A stretch of DNA of 64,000 nt from DASSBQ01 sp040981125 (GTDB lineage Bacteria; Nitrospirota; Nitrospiria; Nitrospirales; Nitrospiraceae): assembly GCA_040981125.1 (NCBI GenBank), contig JANRMQ010000001.1:930001-994000 (forward strand), given 5' to 3'. The position numbers and the translations under genes are program-made. Of the stretch, positions 53,447 through 62,351 are shown piece after piece. The first letter of the stretch is position 1; the number at the start of each line of letters is the position of its first letter. The notes under the pieces are model-generated. The model made no database searches and was not told the DNA's origin. It saw only the letters and a list, made by a program, of their open reading frames with translations.

Positions 53447-54184
53447 TTATTCCTTCCCGCCGAATGGAAATTCGCGAGCAAGTTTGTCCGAGCCATAGGC
53501 GGCCAGTTCCTCGGCGGTGACAAAAGCTCCATATCGTTGTATGAACCCCCAGAGGTCCTCGGACATCGGCCGTTGCCGTTCGTAATAATTGCCTTCCCAG
53601 AGCACAGTGCCGTCATTGCCCACCAACTTCATTTCAAACCCGACCGTGGCAGGCGGACTGGCGCCCACGCGACTGCCGACTCGCTCCTGATAGACGAGCA
53701 CCGTACCGATTAAAGCCGCGTCCGCATCCATGCGCGTGGCGATTTTACTCCCGATCGCTTCCAACGACTCCGCGTCCTTGTCACGATCAAGCTTTCCGGC
53801 GCTCTTGGTAACTTCATCCGGCGAGATGACCTCAAGGCCGGGTTTGTCCTTCAGCTTTGTCCAGACCAAATTGGTGATGATCCGAGACGCAGAGCGGGGG
53901 ACTTCCTGAGTAAAACGAGGATAGGTCTCGGTGCTCGGGGGCACAGCCACAGAAATGTCCGAACGCCTGACGCCTTCCGGCACGGACATCGAGGGGCTGT
54001 TAGGATGGAGAACCTGCGGGGTCGATGTCGTCTCAAACGGCACCACGGCAATTTTGTGAATGCGGTACTGCTGGATTTGTGGCGCGGTTTTAGTCGTGAC
54101 TTTCGGCCCACTGCAGCCTCCGAAGGCAATCAACACCATTATCCACATCCATATCCATCGAGGTCGGCGCCGGCAGGAACTCAT
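53447..54184 (-). CDS. Lipoprotein of unknown function embedded in the his cluster
   Basis: Encodes 245 residues with a lipoprotein signal (MWIMVLIAFGGC, Cys24). The mature part resembles the fold of CsgG/GNA1162-type lipoproteins: HKIAVVPFETTS near the start, a helix with NLVWTKLKDKPGLEVISPDE, and DADAALIGTVLVYQERVG. Such proteins act at the outer membrane, so a link to histidine synthesis is not obvious. It overlaps hisH by four bases and precedes hisA by seven, so it is a true member of the transcript. Function unknown. Confidence 0.78.
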   Translation of the reverse strand: MSSCRRRPRWIWMWIMVLIAFGGCSGPKVTTKTAPQIQQYRIHKIAVVPFETTSTPQVLHPNSPSMSVPEGVRRSDISVAVPPSTETYPRFTQEVPRSASRIITNLVWTKLKDKPGLEVISPDEVTKSAGKLDRDKDAESLEAIGSKIATRMDADAALIGTVLVYQERVGSRVGASPPATVGFEMKLVGNDGTVLWEGNYYERQRPMSEDLWGFIQRYGAFVTAEELAAYGSDKLAREFPFGGKE

Positions 54185-54819
54185 TTCCAGTCACCAAAAT
54201 TTTTCAGGAACTGCAAGCCGACCGCCTGGCTCTTCTCCGGGTGAAACTGGCAAGCCACGACATTGTCTTTCCAGATGGAGGAGACAAAACGGATTCCATA
54301 CTCGGTGTAACTTGCCGCCAGACCCGCATCCTCGGGAATCACGAAATATGAATGCACAAAATAGCAGTAGGCGCCGCCGGACACTCCGGCGAAAATAGGC
54401 GCCGGGCGGGCGATCTCGACTTGGTTCCAGCCTATGTGTGGAATCTTCAGATCCGCGGCGACAGATCCGGCCTGCGACGAAGCGCCCGGCGACGGAAATC
54501 GTGTGACGCAGCCCGCGATGACATCGAGCCCCTTATGGAAACCGAACTCACTGCTCTCGGTAAAAAGCAATTGAAGCCCGAGGCAGATCCCCAAAAACGG
54601 CTTCCCGGCCCGGATTGCGCGCACAATAGGATAGGCCAAGTCATACCGGAGGAGATTCGCCATACAGTCTCCGAATGCTCCGACCCCCGGCAGCACGACG
54701 TGACTCGCGTCGGCAATGACGCGCGCATCTCTGGTTACAACGGCCCGATGTCCCACCGCATCGAGCGCCTTGTGGACGCTGCGCAGATTCCCCATGCCAT
54801 AGTCGATAATGGCGATCAT
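54181..54819 (-). CDS. hisH: Imidazole glycerol phosphate synthase, glutaminase subunit
   Basis: Encodes 212 residues of the class I glutamine amidotransferase type. The nucleophile is in KPFLGICLGLQLLF; the catalytic His and Glu are in VVACQFHPEKSQAVG. The N terminus IAIIDYGMGNLRSVHKAL is typical. It supplies ammonia to HisF. It starts 33 bases after hisB. Confidence 0.97.
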   Translation of the reverse strand: MIAIIDYGMGNLRSVHKALDAVGHRAVVTRDARVIADASHVVLPGVGAFGDCMANLLRYDLAYPIVRAIRAGKPFLGICLGLQLLFTESSEFGFHKGLDVIAGCVTRFPSPGASSQAGSVAADLKIPHIGWNQVEIARPAPIFAGVSGGAYCYFVHSYFVIPEDAGLAASYTEYGIRFVSSIWKDNVVACQFHPEKSQAVGLQFLKNFGDWK

Positions 54820-54852
54820 TGGTGATGTTGCGTGCCTGAATGAAAGAGGCGG

Positions 54853-55455
54853 CTACAGTTGACCTTTAGTAGACAACACTCCGGAGACTCGCTCATCCAA
54901 TGCCGTGGCCTGGTCCAACGCTTTGGCCAGCGCTTTGAAAATCGCCTCCATGATGTGGTGCGGATTCCGTCCATAGAGCAGATTGACGTGAAGATTGAAG
55001 GCGCCGTGCGTGACGAACGCTTGAAAGAAATCCTCGAACAGCCCGAGATCGAACGACTTGATCTTCCGATCCGGCAAATCGACGCGATACACGAGATAGG
55101 GACGGCCGCTCAGATCCACCGTGACCTGAGCCAACGTCTCGTCCAGCGGCACCGAAGCGAATCCGAACCGCTTGATGCCTTCTTTTTTCCCCAATGCTTG
55201 ATTCAAAGCCATGCCGAGAACGATTCCGACGTCCTCCACCGTGTGGTGTTCGTCAATCTCGGTATCTCCCTTCGCTTGGACGGTCACGTCGAAGAACCCA
55301 TGCTTGGCAAAAAGAGTCAGCATATGATCCAGGAACGGAATCGTCGTGGAGACGTTCCCGCGACCGGTCCCGTCCAAAAGCCATTCGATCCGGACCTGCG
55401 TCTCCGTAGTCGAACGGTCAACATTGGCCTGTCTGGATGCCGGGCGGGCGTTCAT
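54853..55455 (-). CDS. hisB: Imidazoleglycerol-phosphate dehydratase
   Basis: Encodes 200 residues, the monofunctional form without the phosphatase domain of enterobacteria. The metal-binding histidine motifs are FLDHMLTLFAKHGFFD, DEHHTVEDVGIVLG, and NPHHIMEAIFKALAKALDQA. It performs the sixth step of histidine synthesis. Because the phosphatase half is missing, a separate histidinol-phosphatase must be encoded outside this window. It overlaps hisD by four bases. Confidence 0.97.
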   Translation of the reverse strand: MNARPASRQANVDRSTTETQVRIEWLLDGTGRGNVSTTIPFLDHMLTLFAKHGFFDVTVQAKGDTEIDEHHTVEDVGIVLGMALNQALGKKEGIKRFGFASVPLDETLAQVTVDLSGRPYLVYRVDLPDRKIKSFDLGLFEDFFQAFVTHGAFNLHVNLLYGRNPHHIMEAIFKALAKALDQATALDERVSGVLSTKGQL

Positions 55456-56735
55456 GTAAACCTGCTTTGCGCGGACTTCGCGTGCGCGTCAAATCCCTCG
55501 ATGGTCGCCAGGCGAAGGATATGGTCCTTGGCTTTTCCCAATTCTTCCTTGGTGTAATGAATGATATTGCTCACCTTCACATAATCTCCTACGGACAAGG
55601 GTGAAAAGAACTTGGCCGTGGCCCCGGTGGGCAACACGTGGTTCGGACCGGCAACATAATCCGCCACGGCTGGCGGCGTATATCGGCCGAGAAATAATGC
55701 GCCCGCATGGTGAATACGCTCCAGATAGTCGAACGGGCGCTCGACAGAGAGCGTGAGATGTTCCGGCGCGATGGTATTGGCCGCTTCGATCGCGTCATCC
55801 AGTGTGGGCACCACAAAAGCCACGAAATGCCGGGCGATGGACTTGGCGGCGATTTTTTCCCGCTGCAGTCCCTTCAATTGAGTTTCCAGCATGCGGACCA
55901 CATCCTTGGCCAACGGCTCCGACGTCGTGACTAAATAGACCTGCGCGTCTTCATCGTGTTCGGCCTCGCATAACAAATCCGCCGCGACGTGCGCGGCGTC
56001 GGCTTCACCGTCCGCGATGACAAGGAGCTCGCTCGGGCCGGCCACCATGTCGATGCCGACCGTGCCGTACAACATTCGTTTGGCGGTCGCGACATATACA
56101 TTGCCCGGACCGACGATCTTATCGACCGCTCCGATTGTCTCCGTTCCGAACGCCATCGCCCCGACGGCCTGCACGCCACCTACCCTGTATATCTCGTCCA
56201 CACCGGCAATATCAGCTGCAACCAGGAGATATGGGTTGAGGTGTCCCTTCGGAGCCGGCGTGCACATGACGATTCGCCGCACGCCCGCCACCTTGGCCGG
56301 GATCGCGCACATGAGCACCGAGGACGGGTACGCGGCCTTTCCACCCGGCACATAGACCCCGACGGCGTCCAGAGGGGTCACCATTTGTCCGAGTGTCGCG
56401 GCATTCTCCTGATACATCCAAGTCTTGATACGCTGGCGCTCATGGAATGAGATGATCCGCTGAGCGGCATACCGCAGCGCATCTCCCTCTTCTTTCCGAA
56501 TGCGATAGTAGGCTTCCTTGATCTCTTCGGCTTTAACCCGTATCTGATCGGGCTTGAGCGTCGCGTGATCGAACTGCTTTGTGAACCGGATGACCGCCCG
56601 GTCCCCTGCCCGTTCCACCGCCGACAAGATGGTCTTCACGCTTTTCTCGACCGCCGCCTCTTGAATCCGGGAACGGCCGGCAATCCGCTTCAACGCGCCC
56701 GGAAAAGCCTTATCGGTCTGGGAAATGATTTTCAT
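55452..56735 (-). CDS. hisD: Histidinol dehydrogenase
   Basis: Encodes 427 residues, the normal length. Signature stretches are VPGGKAAYPSSVLMCAIPAK, KIVGPGNVYVATAKRMLYGT, IDMVAGPSELLVIADG and the zinc-site region AEHDEDAQVYLVT, with TIAPEHLTLSVE near the C-terminal part. It oxidises histidinol to histidine in two NAD-dependent steps. It overlaps hisG and hisB by four bases each. Confidence 0.97.
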   Translation of the reverse strand: MKIISQTDKAFPGALKRIAGRSRIQEAAVEKSVKTILSAVERAGDRAVIRFTKQFDHATLKPDQIRVKAEEIKEAYYRIRKEEGDALRYAAQRIISFHERQRIKTWMYQENAATLGQMVTPLDAVGVYVPGGKAAYPSSVLMCAIPAKVAGVRRIVMCTPAPKGHLNPYLLVAADIAGVDEIYRVGGVQAVGAMAFGTETIGAVDKIVGPGNVYVATAKRMLYGTVGIDMVAGPSELLVIADGEADAAHVAADLLCEAEHDEDAQVYLVTTSEPLAKDVVRMLETQLKGLQREKIAAKSIARHFVAFVVPTLDDAIEAANTIAPEHLTLSVERPFDYLERIHHAGALFLGRYTPPAVADYVAGPNHVLPTGATAKFFSPLSVGDYVKVSNIIHYTKEELGKAKDHILRLATIEGFDAHAKSAQSRFT

Positions 56736-57439
56736 CGCGTCTTGGTCAATGCCGTTCCGGGCTTGCGCGGCCGAAGGACCGACCGCCGCATCTTTGCCTT
56801 GCCGTTGCCATCCGGAACGATCTGGTTCCGGAGAGCATCAATCAATTCCGTCAGCGGGCGATGTTTCAATTTCAAACTCGCCCGATTCACAATTAATCGT
56901 GCTGTCGAATGAGCAATGACTTCCGTTTCAACCAAATGATGGGCCTTCAACGTGTTGCCGGTTTCGACCAGATCCACAATCCGATCCGCCAGCCCCACAA
57001 TGGGCGCAAGTTCGATCGAGCCATAGAGCTTGATGATCTCTACCGGAATGCCCCTTTGGTTGAAATAACGCTCCGTCACTTTCGGATATTTAGTGGCGAC
57101 TCGGATCTTTGAGGACAGGCTGTCACAGGATGCTTGCCCCTCCCAAATGGCGACCGAGATTCTACACGCCCCCACCTTCAAATCCAACGGCTCATAGACA
57201 TCACAATCTTGTTCCAAGAGAACGTCCTTGCCGACCACACCGGCATCGGCCGCTCCATATTCCACGTAAGTCGGCACATCGCTTGGCCGGACAATGAGAA
57301 ACGTCACATCGGACTCGGAGCACCGGAACACCAGTTTTCGGCTACCCTTCGCCAAGACCTCGCTGTGATAGCCGGCCTGAGAAAAGAGCGCCAGGATGGG
57401 TTCGAGAAGCTTTCCTTTTGACAGTGCGATAGTCAGCAT
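56732..57439 (-). CDS. hisG: ATP phosphoribosyltransferase, short form
   Basis: Encodes 235 residues. The catalytic domain is clear (LTIALSKGKLLEPILALFSQ, RPSDVPTYVEYGAADAGVVG, LADRIVDLVETGNTLKAHHL). The regulatory C-terminal domain of the long form is absent; instead the protein ends in a short basic tail. Short HisG enzymes work with HisZ, an aminoacyl-tRNA-synthetase-like partner, which is not in this window. It carries out the first step of histidine synthesis and starts the his genes, 18 bases after murA. Confidence 0.95.
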   Translation of the reverse strand: MLTIALSKGKLLEPILALFSQAGYHSEVLAKGSRKLVFRCSESDVTFLIVRPSDVPTYVEYGAADAGVVGKDVLLEQDCDVYEPLDLKVGACRISVAIWEGQASCDSLSSKIRVATKYPKVTERYFNQRGIPVEIIKLYGSIELAPIVGLADRIVDLVETGNTLKAHHLVETEVIAHSTARLIVNRASLKLKHRPLTELIDALRNQIVPDGNGKAKMRRSVLRPRKPGTALTKTR

Positions 57440-57457
57440 ATCAACGTGAATATCATT

Positions 57458-58729
57458 TCAAAGAGGGCCGCCGGGCTGTTCTTTCTTTCGTTCAATGATC
57501 GCACCGATCCCCTGTAATTTCTCTTCGAGGCGCTCATAGCCGCGATCCAAATGATACACGCGCGAGACTTCGGTTATCCCTTCCGCAGCCAATCCAGCCA
57601 GGATCAGACCGGCGCTCGCACGCAGATCCGATGCCATGACAGGGGCACCTGCCAGTTGTTCCTTACCGGTCACCATGGCACGGTGGCCTTCCACTCGTAT
57701 ATCAGCTCCCATGCGGCGAAGCTCTTCCACATGCATGAATCGGCTCTCAAACACGGTTTCCGTAATCACACTCGTTCCTTCTGCGACCGCCATCAAGGCG
57801 ACAAACTGGGCCTGCATATCCGTCGGGAAGCCCGGATGCGGACAGGTCCTGACATTGATGCCTTTCAGACGATTTCGAGCGCGCAGCCGGATGGTTTCTT
57901 TTCCTTCTTCGATCTGCGCGCCGCTTTCCCGCAATTTGACGAGCAGCGCTTCCAGATGACCAGGGCGACATCGATGAACCTCGACATCTCCGCCCGTAAT
58001 GGCGCCTGCTATCAGATACGTTCCGGCTTCAATACGGTCGGGAATGACTTCGTGATCCGCGCCGTGCAGCGCCGAGACTCCGTCGATGACCATGCAATCC
58101 GAGCCGGCCCCATTGATCCGAGCCCCTCTTTTTGTCAGAAACTCAGCCAAATCGCATATTTCAGGCTCTTTCGCGGCATTTTCAATCACCGTCGTGCCTT
58201 CGGCCAAGCATGCGGCCATCATTACGTTTTCAGTCCCGGTGACCGTCGGAGTATCGAAATAAACTCGATCGCCTCGCAATCGGCTGGCTTTCGCTCTGAT
58301 ATAGCCGTGCTCGATCTCAATGTCGGCTCCAAGTTTAGCCAGTGCTGTTAAATGCAAGTCAACCGGTCGGGAACCGATTGCGCACCCACCAGGCAGCGAA
58401 ACAACGGCTTCCCCGCAACGGGCCAGTAACGGGCCAAGAACTAGTACGGACGCCCGCATTGTCCTGACAAGATCATAGGGAGCTTGTGTGGATTTTACCG
58501 AGTCGGCGCGGACGACGGTATGCTCGTCCTCCCGGGATACCGAAATCCCAAGCATCCCAAGCAGCTTCCCCATGGTGACCACATCGACTACCTGGGGTAG
58601 ATTCGACAAAACACACTCACCACCTCCCAGGATCGTGGACGCAAGAATGGGAAGCGCCGCGTTCTTTGCGCCGCTGATCCGAACCATTCCCCTTAGCGGC
58701 CTTCTACCTGTGATGATGATGCGATCCAT
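57458..58729 (-). CDS. murA: UDP-N-acetylglucosamine 1-carboxyvinyltransferase
   Basis: 423 residues from ATG 58729, which shares a base with the stop of prmC; the frame extends further upstream, but only as a shadow of prmC. ISGAKNAALPILASTILGGG holds the substrate-binding Lys22 and Asn23; the catalytic Cys116 is in SLPGGCAIGSRPVDLHL, the fosfomycin target. It transfers enolpyruvate from PEP to UDP-GlcNAc, the first step of peptidoglycan synthesis. The cysteine form implies fosfomycin sensitivity at the enzyme level. Confidence 0.97.
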   Translation of the reverse strand: MDRIIITGRRPLRGMVRISGAKNAALPILASTILGGGECVLSNLPQVVDVVTMGKLLGMLGISVSREDEHTVVRADSVKSTQAPYDLVRTMRASVLVLGPLLARCGEAVVSLPGGCAIGSRPVDLHLTALAKLGADIEIEHGYIRAKASRLRGDRVYFDTPTVTGTENVMMAACLAEGTTVIENAAKEPEICDLAEFLTKRGARINGAGSDCMVIDGVSALHGADHEVIPDRIEAGTYLIAGAITGGDVEVHRCRPGHLEALLVKLRESGAQIEEGKETIRLRARNRLKGINVRTCPHPGFPTDMQAQFVALMAVAEGTSVITETVFESRFMHVEELRRMGADIRVEGHRAMVTGKEQLAGAPVMASDLRASAGLILAGLAAEGITEVSRVYHLDRGYERLEEKLQGIGAIIERKKEQPGGPL

Positions 58730-59631
58730 CACGCCCCCAGCGACTGCATTCGAATGATGCGGTCGATTTGCGCTGCATCCCGACGAATAGTCGGGTGGGC
58801 ATACCGTCCCGTTGCCAACGCGAATTGTTGGACCGCCTCGGATTGTCCGATTCCCATCTCCATAAACAGCCACCCACCCGGCTTGAGATATCGCCAAGCC
58901 TGATCGAGTAATCGGCGATGCACTTCGATGCCGACGCCGCCGCCGACGAGCGCGACACGAGGCTCGAAGTCTCGTACCTCGGGCTGAAGCGAGAACCATT
59001 CCGCTTCTGCAATATAGGGAGGATTGGACACAATGACATCCACTTGACCCGCGAGTCCCATGGATTCCAGCGGCCCGCAAAGATCTCCCAAGGCGCAAGT
59101 AACCCTTCCGGAAAGCGAGTGTCGGGCCACATTGTCTTGGGCCACCGCCAGCGCCGACGGAGAGCAGTCCAGAGCATAAACACTCGTGTTGCGCACGACG
59201 GACGCTAATGTCACGGCAAGGCACCCAGATCCCGTTCCAACATCCACAACGATCGCAGGAGGCTTTCCGATCAGCACGTGCTTCGCCTCCTCCACGAGCA
59301 ATTCGGTTTCCGGGCGGGGGATCAGCACTGCGGGACTCACGTCAAAGTCCAGGCCGTAAAATTCTTGAGATCCGAGGATGTATTGGAGCGGCTCTCGCGC
59401 GGCCCGCCGCCCGATGAGCGCCTCGACTTCGGCGCATTCAGATTCGGTCAGGCGCCGGCCTCCTTCGAGAGTCAACCTCAACAACGTCGTCCTTAGGGCC
59501 TTCTCCAGCAGCCACACAGCCTCGTTCGAGCCGCTTTCTATGCCGGCGCGAACCAGCGTCTGCCGGCAGCGCGCCAATACTTCAGCCACGGTGGGTCCCG
59601 TCAAGCATTCAGTGGAGGTTTCTTCGTTCAT
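58729..59631 (-). CDS. prmC: Release factor glutamine methyltransferase
   Basis: Encodes 300 residues. The helical N-terminal domain binds the release factor; the methyltransferase domain has VVDVGTGSGCLAVTLASVV (S-adenosylmethionine) and VIVSNPPYIAEAEW, the NPPY motif that holds the glutamine. It methylates the GGQ motif of release factors. It is adjacent to prfA, its substrate gene, with a one-base overlap, the usual arrangement. Confidence 0.97.
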   Translation of the reverse strand: MNEETSTECLTGPTVAEVLARCRQTLVRAGIESGSNEAVWLLEKALRTTLLRLTLEGGRRLTESECAEVEALIGRRAAREPLQYILGSQEFYGLDFDVSPAVLIPRPETELLVEEAKHVLIGKPPAIVVDVGTGSGCLAVTLASVVRNTSVYALDCSPSALAVAQDNVARHSLSGRVTCALGDLCGPLESMGLAGQVDVIVSNPPYIAEAEWFSLQPEVRDFEPRVALVGGGVGIEVHRRLLDQAWRYLKPGGWLFMEMGIGQSEAVQQFALATGRYAHPTIRRDAAQIDRIIRMQSLGA

Positions 59632-60710
59632 TATCCCCCGGCGACCACCATTTGTTGATAATGCGTCCTGAGCGTGAGCACTATATCGTCAAGGTCCCCG
59701 TCCAGCACCTGGTCGAGTTTATGAACGGTCAATCCGATGCGGTGATCGGTGACGCGGTTCTGAGGAAAATTATACGTTCGGATTTTTTCGCTGCGGTCTC
59801 CGCTTCCCACCTGAGCTTTCCGATTCTGCGCGATTTCCGCCTCCTGCTTCTCGCGTTCCGCTTCGACGATGCGCGCGCGCAAGGTGCGCATCGCTTTCGT
59901 ACGGTTTTTCAGCTGAGACCGCTCATCCTGGCAACTGACGACGACGCCGGTCGGGAGGTGGGTGATTCGCACGGCCGAATAGGTCGTATTCACGCTTTGG
60001 CCGCCGGCGCCCGAGGAGCAGAACGTATCGATTCGAAGATCCTTTGGATCAATATGGACGTCGACTTCATCGACCTCGGGCATCACCGCGACGGTGACGG
60101 CCGAGGTATGTATTCGACCGCTGCCTTCCGTGACCGGCACGCGCTGCACACGATGGACGCCGCTCTCATATTTCAATCGCCCGTAGGCGCCTTTCCCTTC
60201 GATAAGAGCAATGACTTCTTTATATCCTCCCATGCCTGTTTCGGAAGCCTCTACAATTTCGAGGCGCAATCCTTGCCGCTCCGCATACTTCGCATACATC
60301 CGAAAGAGATCTCCGGCAAATAACGCCGCTTCGTCCCCGCCGGTGCCGGCGCGGATTTCCAAGAACAGGCTTTTCTCGTCACGAGGATCTTTCGGCGTCA
60401 ACAGTTCCCGTGACCGGTCCTCCAATTCCGACAATTGCCCCCGCAACCGGCCGCTTTCCTCGGCCGCAAGGTCCTTCATCTCCGACCCGGCTGCTGGATC
60501 GGTCAACATCGATTCCACCTCGCCAAGCTGCCGCCGCAAGTCGCAAAAACGGCCGTAGTCTTGCGCCAATTCTTCGATTTCCATCCGCTCCTTGTTGACT
60601 TTGTGCATGAGCGCGGGCTGGTTCAACACAGAGGGGTCCAACAGTTGGTTGGTCAGTTCATCATAGCGACTTGCAACGCCTTCCCATTTTTTGAACAAGG
60701 CTTCTTCCAT
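59631..60710 (-). CDS. prfA: Peptide chain release factor 1
   Basis: 359 residues from ATG 60710, preceded by AGGTGG; the frame opens a little earlier at 60731. The GGQ motif is in CSSGAGGQSVNTTYSAVRI, and HRVQRVPVTEGSGRIHTSAV is typical of domain 2. It ends translation at UAA and UAG. A strong terminator lies just 38 bases upstream, so its promoter must be within that gap, inside rpmE, or transcription reads through. Confidence 0.97.
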   Translation of the reverse strand: MEEALFKKWEGVASRYDELTNQLLDPSVLNQPALMHKVNKERMEIEELAQDYGRFCDLRRQLGEVESMLTDPAAGSEMKDLAAEESGRLRGQLSELEDRSRELLTPKDPRDEKSLFLEIRAGTGGDEAALFAGDLFRMYAKYAERQGLRLEIVEASETGMGGYKEVIALIEGKGAYGRLKYESGVHRVQRVPVTEGSGRIHTSAVTVAVMPEVDEVDVHIDPKDLRIDTFCSSGAGGQSVNTTYSAVRITHLPTGVVVSCQDERSQLKNRTKAMRTLRARIVEAEREKQEAEIAQNRKAQVGSGDRSEKIRTYNFPQNRVTDHRIGLTVHKLDQVLDGDLDDIVLTLRTHYQQMVVAGG

Positions 60711-60747
60711 AGGCGATCCACCTGCGTTCACTTCAACTTACAACGCT

Positions 60748-60791
60748 CCAAAAAACAAGAGACCCTGCCCCATTGATGAAGCAGGGTCTCT
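60748..60791 (-). terminator. Rho-independent terminator after rpmE
   Basis: The minus strand has a perfect 11-base-pair hairpin, AGAGACCCTGC with GCAGGGTCTCT (60758-60768 and 60781-60791), loop of 12 bases, followed by TTGTTTTTT. It should stop transcription from rho-rpmE. Confidence 0.9.
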
Positions 60792-60808
60792 CGCAAGGCT
60801 GTGAACGG

Positions 60809-61015
60809 CTACTTGTCCTTCTTGGCGTACTTCTTTTTGAATCGTTCCACACGGCCTTCCGTATCGACAATCTTTTGCGTGCCCGTAAAAAACGGATGGC
60901 AGCTGGCGCAGATGTCAACATTGATATTTCCCACCGTCGACCGTGTCTTAAACGTATGGCCGCACGCACAATGGACCACAGCCTCACGATAGACCGGATG
61001 TATCCCCTTCTTCAT
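60809..61015 (-). CDS. rpmE: Ribosomal protein L31 (zinc-binding form)
   Basis: Encodes 68 residues, with AAGGAG before ATG 61015. The cysteines CACG and CASC give the zinc-binding C+ form. KKGIHPVYREAVVHCACGHT and HPFFTGTQKIVDTEGRVERF are diagnostic. L31 bridges the ribosomal subunits and, in the C+ form, can act as a zinc store. It lies 88 bases after rho on the same strand and is followed by a strong terminator. Confidence 0.97.
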   Translation of the reverse strand: MKKGIHPVYREAVVHCACGHTFKTRSTVGNINVDICASCHPFFTGTQKIVDTEGRVERFKKKYAKKDK

Positions 61016-61103
61016 ATGCGCTCCTTCATGTGTGCAGGAAACCTTGCCCGAGCTCGAGTGGGCAGAATGTACACCGGATGGAGCCCGCCAGGCAAGTTTG
61101 CCG

Positions 61104-62351
61104 TCATCGATTCATCGATTGTAGGAATTCCTGGTTCGTCTTCGTGCCCTGAATCTTATCCATTAAAAATTCCATCGCTTCCATCGTTCCAAGCGGACTC
61201 AGCACTTTCCGGAGAATCCACATCTTGTTAAGCCGATCACGATCGACCAAGAGTTCTTCCTTGCGCGTACCGGACTGACTGATATCGATCGCGGGGAAGA
61301 TCCGCTTATCGGCCAGACGGCGATCCAGATGCACTTCCATGTTGCCGGTGCCTTTGAATTCTTCAAAAATGACGTCATCCATTCGGCTTCCCGTGTCGAT
61401 CAGAGCTGTGGCCATAATGGTCAGACTGCCCCCATTCTCAATATTCCTGGCGGCTCCAAAAAACCGTTTGGGCCTTTGCAGCGCGTTCGAATCGAGCCCA
61501 CCGGACAGAACTTTGCCGCTTGGAGGCGCGATGGTATTGTAGGCGCGGGCCAACCTGGTGATGCTGTCGAGCAGGATGACGACGTCCTTCTTATGCTCGA
61601 CAAGCCGTTTGGCTTTCTCCAGAACCATCTCGGCCACCTGCGCATGGCGCTGCGCCGGTTCATCAAATGTCGAGCTGATGACCTCAGCCTTGACTTGTCG
61701 CTGCCAGTCGGTGACTTCTTCCGGCCTTTCATCGATCAACAAGACAATGAGGACCACTTCCTTGTGATTCTTAAGGATCGATCTGGCAATGGCTTGCAAC
61801 AGCATCGTCTTGCCGGTTCTCGGCGCGGCGACAATAAGACCGCGCTGACCCTTCCCGATCGGCGTCGTGAGATCCATCACCCGCGTGCAATATTCCTCTT
61901 GATCGAATTCAAGCTTAATCCGCTCTTCGGGATAGAGCGGGGTCAGATTGTCAAATAAAATTTTGTCGCGGGCGATCTCGGGATCTTCAAAATTGACCTT
62001 CTCCACCTTGAGCAGGGCAAAATATCGTTCGCTTTCCTTCGGGGGTCGTATCTGGCCGGAAACAATATCGCCCGTCCGCAAATTGAACCGTCGGATTTGC
62101 GATGGAGAAATATAAATGTCGTCCGGCCCGGGGAGATAGTTCGAATCGGGAGCGCGAAGAAACCCGAATCCATCGGGGAGCGTTTCGAGCACTCCCTCGC
62201 CGAAGACCACGCCGTTCTTTTCCGTCTGAGCTTGGAGAATGGCAAAAATCAGCTCCTGCTTCCTCAAATTGGCGGCGCCCTCTATTTTCAATTCGCGGGC
62301 CACCTCATTGAGATCGGCGATGGTCTTCTGCTTGAGTTCGGCAAGATGCAT
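61104..62351 (-). CDS. rho: Transcription termination factor Rho
   Basis: 415 residues from ATG 62351 with GGGGAG before it; an ATG at 62375 with AGGGAG is nearly as good. The N-terminal RNA-binding domain has LETLPDGFGFLRAPDSNYLP (cold-shock-like RNP), and the ATPase core has GLIVAAPRTGKTMLLQAIAR (Walker A), VLIVLLIDERPEEVTDW (Walker B region) and DSITRLARAYN (Q/R loops). The hexameric helicase ends transcription of untranslated RNA. A promoter about 320 bases upstream suggests a long leader, which for rho often has an autoregulatory role. Confidence 0.97.
   Translation of the reverse strand: MHLAELKQKTIADLNEVARELKIEGAANLRKQELIFAILQAQTEKNGVVFGEGVLETLPDGFGFLRAPDSNYLPGPDDIYISPSQIRRFNLRTGDIVSGQIRPPKESERYFALLKVEKVNFEDPEIARDKILFDNLTPLYPEERIKLEFDQEEYCTRVMDLTTPIGKGQRGLIVAAPRTGKTMLLQAIARSILKNHKEVVLIVLLIDERPEEVTDWQRQVKAEVISSTFDEPAQRHAQVAEMVLEKAKRLVEHKKDVVILLDSITRLARAYNTIAPPSGKVLSGGLDSNALQRPKRFFGAARNIENGGSLTIMATALIDTGSRMDDVIFEEFKGTGNMEVHLDRRLADKRIFPAIDISQSGTRKEELLVDRDRLNKMWILRKVLSPLGTMEAMEFLMDKIQGTKTNQEFLQSMNR

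Noticed and set aside
58730..59224. Upstream extension of the murA reading frame
   Set aside because: It is a shadow of prmC; the conserved MurA N terminus begins at ATG 58729.
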